Assembly: GCF_003852425.1 (NCBI RefSeq)
Contig: NZ_QAJN01000015.1
Coordinates: 62,001-126,000, forward strand
Length of the DNA stretch: 64,000 nucleotides
Direction of reading: 5' to 3'
DNA from: Paucibacter sp. KBW04
GTDB lineage: Bacteria > Pseudomonadota > Gammaproteobacteria > Burkholderiales > Burkholderiaceae_C
Shown: positions 25,800 to 35,974 of the stretch, in pieces
Layout of the letters: every line of letters starts with the position of its first letter
How positions within the stretch are numbered: the stretch's first letter is position 1
Translations under genes and position numbers: made by a program
Notes under the pieces: generated by a model
Told to the model about the DNA's origin: nothing
What the model saw: only the letters and a program-made list of their open reading frames with translations
Databases searched by the model: none

Positions 25800-27683
25800 T
25801 TAGATCTCGACCTTGGAGCCCAACTCCACAATGCGGTTGGTCGGCAGGTGCAGGAAATCAGCGGCAGCCGCGGCATTGCGGTGCATGCTGGCGAACAACT
25901 TCTCGCGCCACAGCGCCATGCCCGAACCGATGGTGGGGATGACGATGTCGCGGGAGAGGAAGTAGCTGGTCTCCATCTCATCCAGATGCACGCCGTGCTG
26001 CTTCATCAGCTTCAAGGCCTCGGGCACATCGGGCTCGTTCTTGAAGCCGAAGTTCAGGCTCACCATCCAGCAGTCATTGCCCAGCGGCTCGTAGCGGACC
26101 CGCTTGTCAAAGCCGACCCAGGGCACTTCGTGGTGCTTGACGGTGACGAACAGGTTTTGCTCGTGCAGCACCTTGTTGTGCTTGAGGTTGTGCAGCAGGG
26201 CGTTGGGCGTCACACCGGCCTCGGCGGCCAGGAACACGGCCGTGCCGGCCACCCGCGTGGGCGGGTTGATGAAAATGGCTTCCAGAAAGCTCTTCAGGTC
26301 GATGGCGTCCTCGCGCAGCTTGTCGCTGAGTTGGCGGCGACCTTGCTTCCAGGTCAGCATCAGGGTGAACATGCCGATGCCAATCATCAGCGGGAACCAG
26401 CCGCCCGCCACCAGCTTGAGCATATTGGAGGCGAGGAAGGTCACGTCGATGATGAAGAAGAAGCCGGTGGCCAAGAGGCACAGAGGCAGCGGGTACTTCC
26501 AGCCATGGCGGATGACGAAGAAGGTCATCACCGTGGTGATGGTCATATCGATGGTCACCGCAATGCCGTAAGCGCCGGCCAGCTTGCTGGAGGAGCCGAA
26601 CAAGACCACGGCCAGCACGATGAAGACGAACAGACCCCAGTTGACGAAGGGCACATAGATCTGGCCCGTGTCACGCACCGAGGTGTGCAGGATGCGCATG
26701 CGCGGCAGGATGCCCAGCTGCACCGCCTGCTTGGTGACCGAGAAGGCCGCCGTGATCAGGGCTTGCGAGGCCACGATGGCCGCACAGGTGGCGAGTAAAA
26801 AGAGCGGGATCTCCGCCCAAGCAGGTGCCAGCAGGAAGAAGGGGTTCTTCACGCCCTCGGGGTTGTCCAGCAGCATGGCGCCCTGGCCAAAGTAGTTGAG
26901 CACCAGGGCGGGCATGACGATGCCATACCAGGCGATGCGAATCGGTTTGCGGCCGAAATGGCCCAGGTCGGCGTACAGCGCCTCGCCACCGGTCACCACC
27001 AGCACGACAGCGCCCAAGGCCACAAAAGCCACCCATTTGTGCGCCAGGCAAAACGCCACGGCATAGGCCGGATTGATGGCCACCAGCACATGGGGGTTGT
27101 CAAAGATATGCGGCAGACCCAGGGCCGCCAGGGCGCCAAACCACAGCACCATCACCGGCCCGAAGGCCCGGCCAATGCCGCCCGTGCCGAAGCGCTGCAC
27201 AGCAAACAAGCCGGCCAGCACCACCAGGGTCAGCGGAAGTATGGCGTCATGGAATTGGGGCTGGTAGACGTCGATGCCCTCCACCGCGCCCAGCACCGTC
27301 ATGGCCGGCGTGATCACCGCATCACCGTAGAAGATGGCGGTACCAAACAAGCCCACCAGCAGCAGGCCGCGCCGCAGCTGCGGCTTGTCGTTCACCGCAT
27401 TGGTGGCCAAGGCCAGCATGGCGATCAACCCGCCCTCGCCGTTGTTGTCGGCGCGCAGGATCAGCAACACATATTTGATGGAGACGATGATGGTCATCGT
27501 CCAAAACAGCAGCGAGAGCACGCCCAGGATGTTGTCGGCCGTTGGGGCTACATGGCCGCCATGGAACACTTCTTTGAGTGCATAGAGTGGGCTGGTACCG
27601 ATGTCGCCATAGACAACACCCAGCGCACCCAGGGTCAAACCGGCCAGAGCCGACTTGGATTGGGGCGTGTTATTGGAACTCAC
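25800..27683 (-). CDS. kup: Low-affinity potassium transporter Kup
   Basis: A 627-residue protein with about 12 membrane helices and a C-terminal cytoplasmic domain. The N-terminal signature [23 protein letters not shown] is diagnostic, and [27 protein letters not shown] is the second conserved block. Kup takes up K+ with protons. No SD stands out: the start is a GTG, either at 27683 ([11 protein letters not shown], chosen because it matches the family's N-terminus) or at 27704. Confidence 0.95.
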   Translation of the reverse strand: MSSNNTPQSKSALAGLTLGALGVVYGDIGTSPLYALKEVFHGGHVAPTADNILGVLSLLFWTMTIIVSIKYVLLILRADNNGEGGLIAMLALATNAVNDKPQLRRGLLLVGLFGTAIFYGDAVITPAMTVLGAVEGIDVYQPQFHDAILPLTLVVLAGLFAVQRFGTGGIGRAFGPVMVLWFGALAALGLPHIFDNPHVLVAINPAYAVAFCLAHKWVAFVALGAVVLVVTGGEALYADLGHFGRKPIRIAWYGIVMPALVLNYFGQGAMLLDNPEGVKNPFFLLAPAWAEIPLFLLATCAAIVASQALITAAFSVTKQAVQLGILPRMRILHTSVRDTGQIYVPFVNWGLFVFIVLAVVLFGSSSKLAGAYGIAVTIDMTITTVMTFFVIRHGWKYPLPLCLLATGFFFIIDVTFLASNMLKLVAGGWFPLMIGIGMFTLMLTWKQGRRQLSDKLREDAIDLKSFLEAIFINPPTRVAGTAVFLAAEAGVTPNALLHNLKHNKVLHEQNLFVTVKHHEVPWVGFDKRVRYEPLGNDCWMVSLNFGFKNEPDVPEALKLMKQHGVHLDEMETSYFLSRDIVIPTIGSGMALWREKLFASMHRNAAAAADFLHLPTNRIVELGSKVEI

Positions 27684-27820
27684 GTGATTGCAGACGGGCC
27701 CCACAGAGCCCGCTCAAGCCAAAACGGGTATTTTGCCCCTCGTTTGCTGCGTCGCATCAAAACTTAGACCCCATCGTTGCTGAAGTCCCGGCCTGTCTCT
27801 GCATTTGGGGGCTTGACGCT

Positions 27821-29863
27821 TCAGCCCGGCTGCAGCAGAGATTTGTCCAGCACCCGGCGCACAAATTCCAGCGTCGCCTGGTTCAGGTACTCGCGGTTGC
27901 TGGCCTTGGTGAAGCTATGGCCTTCGTCTTCGGCGGTCAAAAACCAGACCGGTGTGCCGTTGGCGCGCACCGCAGCCACCATCTGCTGCGCCTCGCCGTA
28001 CGGCACCCGTGGGTCATTGCGGCCATGGACGACGAACAAGGGCTTGCGCACCTCGGCGGCGCGGCTCAGCGGCGAGATGCGCTGCAAAAACGCCCGCATG
28101 GCGGGGTCGCGTTCGTCGCCATATTCGGCGCGGCGGTTGTCGCGACGATAGCTTTCGGTGTTCTCCAAAAAGGACACAAAGTTGGCAATGCCCACCCGGC
28201 AAATGCTGCCGGCAATGCGTTTGGACTCGTGGGTAGCCACCGCCAAAGACATATAGCCCCCATAACTACCGCCGGCCACCACCACACGGTTGGCGTCCAT
28301 ATCGGCACGGCTCGCAATCAAATCCAGCAGGGCGCTGATGTCCTTGACCGAGTCTTCGCGGCGCAGGCCGTTGTCCAGGCCGAGAAAGCGCTGACCGAAG
28401 CCGTCCGAACCTCGCACATTGGGCAGGATCAGATGCATGCCCAGCTCTTCCACCAGCTGCCGCATCAGCCCCGACAGATGGCCGGGCCGCGATTGCGAAG
28501 ACGGCCCGCCATGGATGCTGATGTAAACAGGCCGGGGCCCGGTGAAGCGCGCCGGCGGGGCGATATGCAGGCCGGAGATTTCCAAGCCGTCAAAGCTCTT
28601 CCACTGCAGGCTGGCGTATTCTGGCCCGGCGGCCGACGCCTCATGACCGGCCCAGAGCTGCAGCTCATCGGTCTGGCTGTTATAAGCATAGATGCGCCCC
28701 GGGCTCTGCGCCGAGGCATGTTCAAAGCCCAGCAAGGGCAAGCTGCCATGCCAGCGCAGCGTGCGCATCACACCGGCCGGCAATTGGCTGGCGATGCGGC
28801 GCGGCTGCGCCTGGGCTTGTTGAGGGTCGAACAAGCGCAGCACCGAAACGCCCTGCTCATTGTTCAGCAAGGCCAAGGGGCGCCCATCGGCTCGGGGCGG
28901 CACGGCCAGGGCCTCCAGATCCGACTTCATCTCACTGAGCCAAGGCTGGGCCTGACCGCTGGCCAGGTCCAGGCGCACCAGATGGCGGTAGTCCGACTTG
29001 AGCGCCTGCCTGCGCCACAAGGCATTGGCAGGCGGCGCTACGGGGGCGTCTTCGGTCTCGACCTCGGCATTGGCCGCGTCCTCGTCCTCCGCCTTAGCCT
29101 CGGCGGCGCCCAGAGGCCGCCCAGGCTTGCCATCGAGTTCATAGCGCAAGAGCTGGCTGCGCTTTTGCACGGTGCGCTTGATCACGATGCTGCCGCTGGG
29201 GCTGACATTCAAGTCTGTAAAGCGCCCGCCCTCCACCGCCGCCAACTCGCGCGGCTGTGGCGGATTCTGCAGGGGGTCGACCCACATCAAGCGGCTAAAA
29301 GGGCGGGCCGCCTTGGCCCCGGCCTCGGACTGTCGATTCAGGCGCTCCCACAGATAAACCAGGCCGCGGCCCTGGGGCAGGAACTGGTAGTCGCTGACCC
29401 GCCCCTCATTGCCGCTGAGACTCTCGGGCAGCGCCAGTGCCTCGCCCTCCGCCCCCGGGCTCAGGCGATAGAGCTGGTAGGCCTCGTCCCCGCCTTGGTC
29501 GCGACTGAAGACCAGGTAGTCGCCGCGCTCGGGCTCCCAGCTGGCTTGGGCGACGGCATCTCGCCCTTCGGTCAAGACCATGGGCTTAGCGCCCGCGGCC
29601 TTGAGCAGATGCAGTTGCTGACGGCCACCGACTTGCGCCAACACCAGCATCTCCCGCCGCAATGGATGCCAATCGACAAAACGCGGGCTGGCCACCTCCT
29701 TGGCGGCCGGGCGGCTGGGCTGAGTCAGCGCCGGAATCCCGTCGGCCAGCAGGCTGGGGCCGGGCTCAAGGCGCCGCTCCTGCGCCCAAGCAGGACTCAG
29801 CACAGCGGCGAGGAGCAAGGTGCCGGCAAAACAGTTCCACAAGGGCTTCTGATACGTCTTCAT
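27821..29863 (-). CDS. S9 family prolyl oligopeptidase-like peptidase
   Basis: A 680-residue exported peptidase. It has a signal peptide (MKTYQKPLWNCFAGTLLLAAV..., ending AWA), a beta-propeller (about residues 40-420), then the alpha/beta hydrolase domain. The catalytic Ser is in GGSYGGYMS, Asp in VVHGRNDPRVPYGEA and His in AEDEGHSF, in the order expected for S9. It probably cleaves short peptides in the periplasm. It follows the TonB-dependent receptor gene on the same strand, separated by 123 bases containing a terminator, so the two are neighbours but may be separate transcripts. Confidence 0.92.
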   Translation of the reverse strand: MKTYQKPLWNCFAGTLLLAAVLSPAWAQERRLEPGPSLLADGIPALTQPSRPAAKEVASPRFVDWHPLRREMLVLAQVGGRQQLHLLKAAGAKPMVLTEGRDAVAQASWEPERGDYLVFSRDQGGDEAYQLYRLSPGAEGEALALPESLSGNEGRVSDYQFLPQGRGLVYLWERLNRQSEAGAKAARPFSRLMWVDPLQNPPQPRELAAVEGGRFTDLNVSPSGSIVIKRTVQKRSQLLRYELDGKPGRPLGAAEAKAEDEDAANAEVETEDAPVAPPANALWRRQALKSDYRHLVRLDLASGQAQPWLSEMKSDLEALAVPPRADGRPLALLNNEQGVSVLRLFDPQQAQAQPRRIASQLPAGVMRTLRWHGSLPLLGFEHASAQSPGRIYAYNSQTDELQLWAGHEASAAGPEYASLQWKSFDGLEISGLHIAPPARFTGPRPVYISIHGGPSSQSRPGHLSGLMRQLVEELGMHLILPNVRGSDGFGQRFLGLDNGLRREDSVKDISALLDLIASRADMDANRVVVAGGSYGGYMSLAVATHESKRIAGSICRVGIANFVSFLENTESYRRDNRRAEYGDERDPAMRAFLQRISPLSRAAEVRKPLFVVHGRNDPRVPYGEAQQMVAAVRANGTPVWFLTAEDEGHSFTKASNREYLNQATLEFVRRVLDKSLLQPG

Positions 29864-29898
29864 ATGCAAGCCAAACTCCGGAACAGCACGAGGCTGCC

Positions 29899-29937
29899 TA
29901 AAAAGAAGAAGGGTCAATGCCCAGGCACTGACCCTTT
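29899..29937 (-). terminator. Terminator after the TonB-dependent receptor gene
   Basis: Stem AAGGGTCA (29909-29916) with TGACCCTT (29929-29936), with TGCC/GGCA pairing inside. Read on the minus strand it is followed by CTTCTTTTTAG. It lies between the receptor stop and the S9 peptidase start. Confidence 0.85.
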
Positions 29938-29986
29938 GCGACACCGAGCCCCCGAGTGAACCCAGGGGCGGCACGGCCATCAATCC

Positions 29987-32944
29987 TTATTCGAATGAAT
30001 AGCTGGCGCTGACGGTGTAGCGACGACCCAGCTGATCGGTCGCGCCTTGATCGTAGTAGTTGAACACCGAAGGCACGCCGGAGCTGAAACCATAGGTGCC
30101 CATCACATTCAAGACCGTGGCCGACAGAGTCACATTCTTGAAGCCACGATAGGTGGTACCCAGGTCCAGCGACTGCTGCGGCGTGTTGTAGCAATAGCCA
30201 TTGGCACGCAGCAAGGTGTTGGAGGCCGTGGTCGAGCTCAGGCAGGTATCGGTGGTGGAACGCTTCAAGCCGTCGGAATGCGAGATGCGGGCAAAGCTGT
30301 CGAAGTTGGCCGTCTCCCAGTTCAGCGTCAGCTTGACCTTGGTCTTGGGGACGTCCGAGTTGGTCGTGCCCACGGCGTAGGTCACATCGCTGGTGTCCAA
30401 GATTTTGTAGTCGTAGCGGCGGGTGTAGGTGCCATCGACCTTGAGCTTGAAGCGGCCCAGCTCGGTATCGGGGAAGCGCACGGTCAGGTCGTAGTCCAGG
30501 CCACCGGTCTTGGTCCAGTTGTAGTTGCCATATTGGCGCACCAGCATCAGGATGGGGCCGCTATTGTCCACACCGGGCAGCCAGGTCGTGGGATTGGGGT
30601 CACGCACGATTTGGGGGTTCGGAGCCGTCGGATTCTTAGCTGCGTCCTCCATGATGTCCACACCACGCTGGCTGCGGATCTCGTTCTGGCGCTCGAAATA
30701 CCAGGCGTCCAGGCTCAGATCGACTGCCTTGGAAGGCGAGAACACCAGGCCCAGGGTGGCGGAGCGGGAGGTCTCGGGCTTCAGGTCGGGGTTGGCCGCG
30801 ATGGTGGTGGCGATGCTGCCTGGGTTGGGCGTGCGCGAGGCAAAGCCCAGCACATTGCAATCGCGGCTATTGGAAGGATCGGCCTTGCTGACCGGCTTGG
30901 CAGGGTTGCTCACATCGCAACGAATCGGATCCACCACGGCATAGGAGCCGAAGGAGTGGAAGGACGAGGCGTAAGAGTTGCCGATCTGCGAGATCGAGGG
31001 CGCACGGAAACCCGTGGCCGCCGTACCGCGCACCAGCACCACCGAGGGCACCGCCATCCACTTGAAGCCCAGCTTGCCGGTATTGGCATTGCCGAAGTCG
31101 CTGTAGCGCTCGGCACGCAGGGCGGCTTGCACTTCCAGGTCCTTCAGCACCGGCAGACTCAACTCACCAAACAAGGCGGTGGAGTTGCGACTGCCCGAAG
31201 CGCCGTTGGCCACCAGGCCGATGAAGTCGCCGCTCTTGTAAGCGTCGTTAGGTACCGACTCCAGGGTCTCGCGGCGGAACTCGGCGCCCAGAGCTACACC
31301 GGCCTTGCCGCCGGCCATATCGAACCAGAGGCGGCTGGCGCGCAGGTCAACGGACGCAATGCTGGCCTTGCCATCAATGACGGCATCGGAGGCCACGCTG
31401 GCGATGGCCGCTGCGTCATTGGCCTTGGTAAAGCGATAGGTCTTGTCGGTGATGGCCTTGCTGAGCAGGGAGGCACGCAGCTCGTTGCCACGCACGCGGC
31501 TCATGTTCTGAGTGCTGTAAAGCAGGGCGCTGTCGATGTCCCAATCCCCCACCACGCCTTCAACGCCAACGGTAAAGCGCGAAGCTTGCAGCTCAGTGGT
31601 GTCTGTGCGCGGAATATCGGCAAAGCGATACAGCAGTTGCACTGCCTCGGGTTTGGCCCAGGCATTGGTCGGGTTGTCCGGATGGCCCACGGGCAAGACG
31701 ATGGCCGGGAAGCTTTGCATGCTGCCGTCCAGCTTGGGCCATTGCACCGCATTCTTGGCGGTGCTTTGCGTGAACAAGCTGGTGGTCAGTGCGCGGGGTG
31801 TGAGCAGGGATTCGGTGGTGGTCTTGGACAGCATCACGTCGGCATAAGCCGTCAGGTCCTTGTTCACAGCGAAGGTGCCGCGCAGCGAGCCGCCAATACG
31901 GTCTTGCTTGGAGATGATTTCGGTGGCGCTGTCGAGGTCGTAACGGCACATGCCTTTGGGCATATTGGGTGTGCCGTAGTCCGTGCCGGTGCCAGCAGGC
32001 TGGAAGCCCGGCAAGCGCTGAGACAAGCCCTTGCCCACCAGCATATCGTCCGGGCAACCCGCCAGACTGCCAAGGAAGTTGACGCCGGAGGCGCTGTTAT
32101 TGGCGACGCTATAGCCGTCGATAACGGTGCGGCCAGACAGGCTGGTCGGCACTCGGTAGAAATTGGCAAAGGGCGAGGCCGCCGAGCCGGGGGAGAAGCG
32201 GGACAAGCTGCCGTCCAGATTCAACACCTGGTCGGCCAAGGCCTGATCGCCTTGATTGCGCAGCTCGGTCGCCATGACGCGATCACGCTTGCTGACCTCC
32301 AAGCCACCGTAGATATTGAATCGTTGCGTGTCCAGATTGCCGAAGCCGAAGGCCGCATTGGCCGTACGTGTGCCGCCCACGCCGTCGTGATTGACGGTAT
32401 AGCTGCCGCCCAATTCACCACCCACATAGTCCTTGCGCAGGATGTAGTTGACAACACCAGCCATGGCATCGGAGCCATACATGGCCGAGGCGCCGTCCTT
32501 CAGGATGTCGATGCGCTCCACCGCGCCCTTGGGGATGGTGTTGACGCTGACCATATTGCCGCGTCCGAAATTGACGTCCACCGCGGCGGCGGGCGCAATA
32601 CGACGGCCGTTGATCAGGGTCAGCGTGCCTTGCGAGCCAAAGCCCCGCAGAGAAACCGTGGACAGACCCGAGACAAAGCCCGAGCTGGCACCATCGCCGA
32701 TGGAAGAGCTGTCCACCGCGCTGACCGTGCGCAGCATCTCTTCGATGCTGGCGTAGCCCGACTTGCGGATGTCCTCGCGCGAGATGCTTTGCACCACGGA
32801 AGGCGTTTCCTTGTCGATCCGTTTGATCAGACTGCCCGTCACCTCGACGCGTTCGATCTTGGCGGGCGTGGTCGTGTCTTGGGCGAATGCTGTGGCGCAG
32901 CTGCTGATCAGGGCCAGGGTCAAGAGATTGTGGCGATGTTTCAT
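29987..32944 (-). CDS. TonB-dependent receptor
   Basis: A 985-residue outer-membrane beta-barrel transporter. It has a signal peptide (MKHRHNLLTLALISSCATAFAQ), a TonB-box-like IERVEVTGSLIKR, a plug domain (EDIRKSGYASIEEMLRTVSAV..., RGFGSQGTLTLINGRR, RIDILKDGASAMYGSDAMAGVVNYILR), a long barrel, and a C-terminus ending YTVSASYSFE. The plug style (GSLIKR, SDAMAGVVN) matches receptors of the Oar-like/iron-or-peptide group. The ligand is unknown. The downstream S9 peptidase hints at peptides, but that is inference. The GGAGGAACCCC leader gives a good ribosome site. The LysR gene is divergent, 117 bases away. Confidence 0.93.
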   Translation of the reverse strand: MKHRHNLLTLALISSCATAFAQDTTTPAKIERVEVTGSLIKRIDKETPSVVQSISREDIRKSGYASIEEMLRTVSAVDSSSIGDGASSGFVSGLSTVSLRGFGSQGTLTLINGRRIAPAAAVDVNFGRGNMVSVNTIPKGAVERIDILKDGASAMYGSDAMAGVVNYILRKDYVGGELGGSYTVNHDGVGGTRTANAAFGFGNLDTQRFNIYGGLEVSKRDRVMATELRNQGDQALADQVLNLDGSLSRFSPGSAASPFANFYRVPTSLSGRTVIDGYSVANNSASGVNFLGSLAGCPDDMLVGKGLSQRLPGFQPAGTGTDYGTPNMPKGMCRYDLDSATEIISKQDRIGGSLRGTFAVNKDLTAYADVMLSKTTTESLLTPRALTTSLFTQSTAKNAVQWPKLDGSMQSFPAIVLPVGHPDNPTNAWAKPEAVQLLYRFADIPRTDTTELQASRFTVGVEGVVGDWDIDSALLYSTQNMSRVRGNELRASLLSKAITDKTYRFTKANDAAAIASVASDAVIDGKASIASVDLRASRLWFDMAGGKAGVALGAEFRRETLESVPNDAYKSGDFIGLVANGASGSRNSTALFGELSLPVLKDLEVQAALRAERYSDFGNANTGKLGFKWMAVPSVVLVRGTAATGFRAPSISQIGNSYASSFHSFGSYAVVDPIRCDVSNPAKPVSKADPSNSRDCNVLGFASRTPNPGSIATTIAANPDLKPETSRSATLGLVFSPSKAVDLSLDAWYFERQNEIRSQRGVDIMEDAAKNPTAPNPQIVRDPNPTTWLPGVDNSGPILMLVRQYGNYNWTKTGGLDYDLTVRFPDTELGRFKLKVDGTYTRRYDYKILDTSDVTYAVGTTNSDVPKTKVKLTLNWETANFDSFARISHSDGLKRSTTDTCLSSTTASNTLLRANGYCYNTPQQSLDLGTTYRGFKNVTLSATVLNVMGTYGFSSGVPSVFNYYDQGATDQLGRRYTVSASYSFE

Positions 32945-33061
32945 GGGGTTCCTCCTCGCAGATACTTGTCGCGCCCACTCAAGGTCGGGTCACAAGCGAA
33001 GTCCGCACATTAAGAGCCCGCTAACAGGTATTTATGACATTTGGTTTGCTAGAGTGTTCCG

Positions 33062-34045
33062 ATGGTTATGTTGAGCTCCCCCGCCGCTGATCCGCAACTG
33101 GCCGAGGCCTTTGTCGCGCGGCGCCTGAGCTTGCGCCATCTGCGCCTGATCCTGGCCTTGAATGAGGGGAAGAGCATCAGCGCAGCGGCCGAGTTGCTGC
33201 ACGTCACTCAACCGGCCGTCAGCAAATCTTTGACCGAGCTGGAGCAAGGCCTAGGACAAACCCTTTTTGTGCGAAGAGGGCGCGGTTTTCATGCCACAGC
33301 CCTGGGCGAAAGGCTGATCGGCCTGGCAAGCAAACTGGAATCAGATCTGCGCCGTGGCAGCGAAGACGTGGCCGCCATCGTGCGCGGCACCCATGGGGAA
33401 TTGCAGATCGGCGCCACCAATGCCGCCCTGCCCCAACTCTTGCCCGATGCCATGGCCTTGATGAAGCAAGAGCGCCCACTGGTCACCATCAGCGTGCGCA
33501 CCCATGCGCTCAGCGATCTGATTGACGAGTTGCGCCAAGGTCGGCGCGATCTGGTGCTGGCGCGGGTGCCGCCGATCGAGATGCCGCCCGATATCGAGGG
33601 TCAGGTCTTGCTCAAGCAAAACGAGGTGGTGGTGATCAGCTGCGTCCACCCCCTGGCCAAACAGCGCCAGCTGGACTGGCAGCAGCTGCATCAGCTGGCC
33701 TGGGTCGGCCCCTTGCCCGGCACCCGCATGCGGGGCTTGATGGACCGCATGTGGCAAACCCTGGGGCTGGCGCCGCCCTGCAATTTGATCGAGACCGGCG
33801 ACATCATGCTGGTGCTCAGCATGATGAAGCGCCTGCCCCTGCTGGCCATGATGCCCCAGCATGTGGCGCGGCTGGCGGCCCAGCAAGGCATCGTCAAAAT
33901 CCTGCCGCTAGAGGCCAAGGTGGGCCTGGCCGATCTGGCCCTCTGGCATCTGCGCGAACCCCAGTCGGAACTGGTGGAACGGTTCAAGACCTTGTTGCAG
34001 CAAGTCGCCCAGGACTACATCCGGCGCGAATCCGCTCAGGCGTAA
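33062..34045 (+). CDS. LysR family transcriptional regulator
   Basis: A 327-residue regulator with an N-terminal winged helix-turn-helix (LRLILALNEGKSISAAAELLHVTQPAVSKSLTELEQGLGQTLFVRRGRG, about residues 28-80) and a C-terminal effector domain beginning near residue 105. It most resembles GbpR/CbsB-like LysR proteins involved in uptake of sugars or aromatic acids, though the effector cannot be told. It diverges from the TonB-dependent receptor gene, its most probable target. ATG at 33062; a second ATG at 33068 is possible. Confidence 0.9.
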   Translation: MVMLSSPAADPQLAEAFVARRLSLRHLRLILALNEGKSISAAAELLHVTQPAVSKSLTELEQGLGQTLFVRRGRGFHATALGERLIGLASKLESDLRRGSEDVAAIVRGTHGELQIGATNAALPQLLPDAMALMKQERPLVTISVRTHALSDLIDELRQGRRDLVLARVPPIEMPPDIEGQVLLKQNEVVVISCVHPLAKQRQLDWQQLHQLAWVGPLPGTRMRGLMDRMWQTLGLAPPCNLIETGDIMLVLSMMKRLPLLAMMPQHVARLAAQQGIVKILPLEAKVGLADLALWHLREPQSELVERFKTLLQQVAQDYIRRESAQA

Positions 34046-35331
34046 ACCTCCGCCTCCGGATCAGTGACCTCCAGCTCATAGCTGGCCGCCAACATGCCCA
34101 GACGGGCGATCACGCCGTACATATAGAAGCGGTTGGGCGCACTCGCGCCAGGCTTCTCGCCCGGGCGCGGCAGTTGGGAGGACTGCGAGAAGGCCAGGGG
34201 CACATAGCTGGCGCCGGGAGCGTTGAGGTTCTCGTCCATGCCGCGGTCGGCATGAATGCGGTAGAAGCCACCCACCACATAACGGTCCATCATATAGACC
34301 ACCGGCTCGGCCACGGCGTCGTTGACCCGCTCGTGCGTCACCACGCCTTCTTGCACCAAGACCTGGTGCACGGCCTGGCCGTCCTTGATGACGCTCATCT
34401 TGTTGCGGCAGCGGCGACTCAGCTCCTCCACCTCCTTGGCATCGCGCACAGTCATCACGCCCATGCCATAGGTGCCGGCGTCGGGCTTGACGACGACGAA
34501 AGGCTTTTCCTGAATGCCGTATTCCTTGTACTTGCGGCGGGTCTTGCTCAGCACCGCATCCACATGGGTTTGCAAGGCCTCCAAGCCCTGGCCCTCGCTG
34601 AAGTCCAGACCTTCCACCGGCACCGAAAGCGGGTTGATCAGCCAGGGGTCCATGCCCAAGAGCTTGGAGAACTTCTTGGCCACATCTTCGTAGGCCTTGA
34701 AATGCTGGCTCTTGCGCCGCAGGGCCCAGCCGGCGTGCAGCGGCGGCAGCAGGTATTGCTCATGCAGATGCTCCAGCACGCGCGGGATGCCTGCAGAAAG
34801 GTCGTTATTGAGCAGAATCGTGCAGGGGTCAAATCCCTTCAACCCCAGGCGGCCGCGGGTGCGCAGCAAGGGCTCGACCGTCAGGCTGCTGCCGTCGGCC
34901 AGGGCCAGCTCGGTCGGGCCGGTGACGGATTCGTCCAAGCTGCCCAGGCGCACATTCAGGCCGGCCTGGGTGAAGATGCGAATCAGCGTCGCCACATTGC
35001 TGAGGTAGAAGCTGTTGCGGGTGTGGTTCTCCGGGATCAGCAGCAGGTTTTTGGCCTCGGGGCAGATCTTCTCGATGGCCGCCATTGCCGCCTGCACGGC
35101 AAGAGGCAGCATCTCGGGCGTCAGATTGTTGAAGCCACCGGGGAAGAGATTGGTGTCCACCGGCGCCAGCTTGAAGCCGGCATTGCGCAAATCCACCGAG
35201 CTGTAAAAGGGCGGCGTGTGCTCCATCCACTCCAGGCGGAACCAGCGCTCAATCGCCGGCATGGACTCCAGGACGCGCTGTTCCAATTCGTTGATCGGGC
35301 CTGTCAGTGCGGTAATAAGGTGGGGAACCAT
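34036..35331 (-). CDS. gshA: Glutamate-cysteine ligase (proteobacterial ATP-grasp-like type)
   Basis: A 431-residue enzyme of the GshA type known from Acidithiobacillus and many betaproteobacteria, distinct from the E. coli form. It shows SVDLRNAGFKLAPVDTNLFPGGFNNL, IPENHTRNSFYLSNV, KPDAGTYGMGVMTVRDAKEV and MDRYVVGGFYRIHADRGMDENLNAPGA. It makes gamma-glutamylcysteine, the substrate of GshB (encoded at 21.3-22.2 kb). Its stop overlaps the end of the convergent LysR gene by 10 bases. Confidence 0.93.
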   Translation of the reverse strand: MVPHLITALTGPINELEQRVLESMPAIERWFRLEWMEHTPPFYSSVDLRNAGFKLAPVDTNLFPGGFNNLTPEMLPLAVQAAMAAIEKICPEAKNLLLIPENHTRNSFYLSNVATLIRIFTQAGLNVRLGSLDESVTGPTELALADGSSLTVEPLLRTRGRLGLKGFDPCTILLNNDLSAGIPRVLEHLHEQYLLPPLHAGWALRRKSQHFKAYEDVAKKFSKLLGMDPWLINPLSVPVEGLDFSEGQGLEALQTHVDAVLSKTRRKYKEYGIQEKPFVVVKPDAGTYGMGVMTVRDAKEVEELSRRCRNKMSVIKDGQAVHQVLVQEGVVTHERVNDAVAEPVVYMMDRYVVGGFYRIHADRGMDENLNAPGASYVPLAFSQSSQLPRPGEKPGASAPNRFYMYGVIARLGMLAASYELEVTDPEAEVYA

Positions 35332-35463
35332 GGCGGCGGGTGCTCGGGTGGGGGTGAAGCTATTCTAGAGATGGCAGCACATTGGGCCTTTATCGAAGAA
35401 GCCAAGCCCCAAGCCCGCAGTAATAATGCGAACGTGGCGCACCGCGCCTGCCTTTCACCACCT

Positions 35464-35868
35464 ATGGCTTCGAAAATACTCGTCATCGAAGATCAGGCCG
35501 AGATTCGCCGCCTGATCCGTTGGTCGCTCGCTGAAACCGATCACCAAGTTCAAGAGGCACCCAATGGCAGCCTGGGCTTGGCCATGGCTCAGACGCTAAG
35601 GCCGGACCTGATTTATCTGGACGTGATGATGCCCGGCGAACTGGACGGCATCGCGGTCTGCCAGCAACTGCGCCAAGACCCGGCCACCGCCGGCCTCTTG
35701 ATCGTCGTCCTCAGCGCCGATGCCAGCCAGGACAACAAGGCCCGCGCCCTGGCGGCCGGTGCCAACTTCTTCTTGCCCAAGCCCTTCAGCCCGGCCAAAT
35801 TGCTGGAGCTGACCCAAGTGCTCTTGCGCAACAAGACCCAGGCCCCGGTGGATCCCGAGGCCCCCTGA
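35464..35868 (+). CDS. Single-domain response regulator
   Basis: A 134-residue CheY-like receiver with no output domain. The phosphoacceptor is D53 in YLDVMMPG; the acidic pocket is E9-D10; the switch Ser is in VVLSAD and the conserved Lys in FLPKPF. It may work by protein-protein contact or in a phosphorelay. No histidine kinase is adjacent. The long frame open upstream is the shadow of other genes; the ATG at 35464 gives the canonical receiver start (MASKILVIEDQ). A terminator follows. Confidence 0.92.
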   Translation: MASKILVIEDQAEIRRLIRWSLAETDHQVQEAPNGSLGLAMAQTLRPDLIYLDVMMPGELDGIAVCQQLRQDPATAGLLIVVLSADASQDNKARALAAGANFFLPKPFSPAKLLELTQVLLRNKTQAPVDPEAP

Positions 35869-35887
35869 TCTCAAGCCCAATGTGAAG

Positions 35888-35921
35888 AAAGCCTGCCTGG
35901 CAAGATGCCGGGCAGGCTTTT
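35888..35921. terminator. Bidirectional terminator between the response regulator and amtB
   Basis: Stem AAAGCCTGCC (35888-35897) with GGCAGGCTTT (35911-35920), with inner GGC/GCC pairing and T on the right, A on the left. It serves the convergent genes. Confidence 0.9.
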
Positions 35922-35974
35922 GGCTTGTCTAGGCAAGGCCGGCAGGCTGCCGACCCTTCCCACTTGGCGAGGGC

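Noticed and set aside
30047-33013. 988-codon open frame antisense to the TonB-dependent receptor gene
   Set aside because: It mirrors the codon structure of a GC-rich gene on the other strand, is Gly/His/Arg/Gln-rich and low in complexity, and resembles no protein family. The receptor reading has clear motifs.
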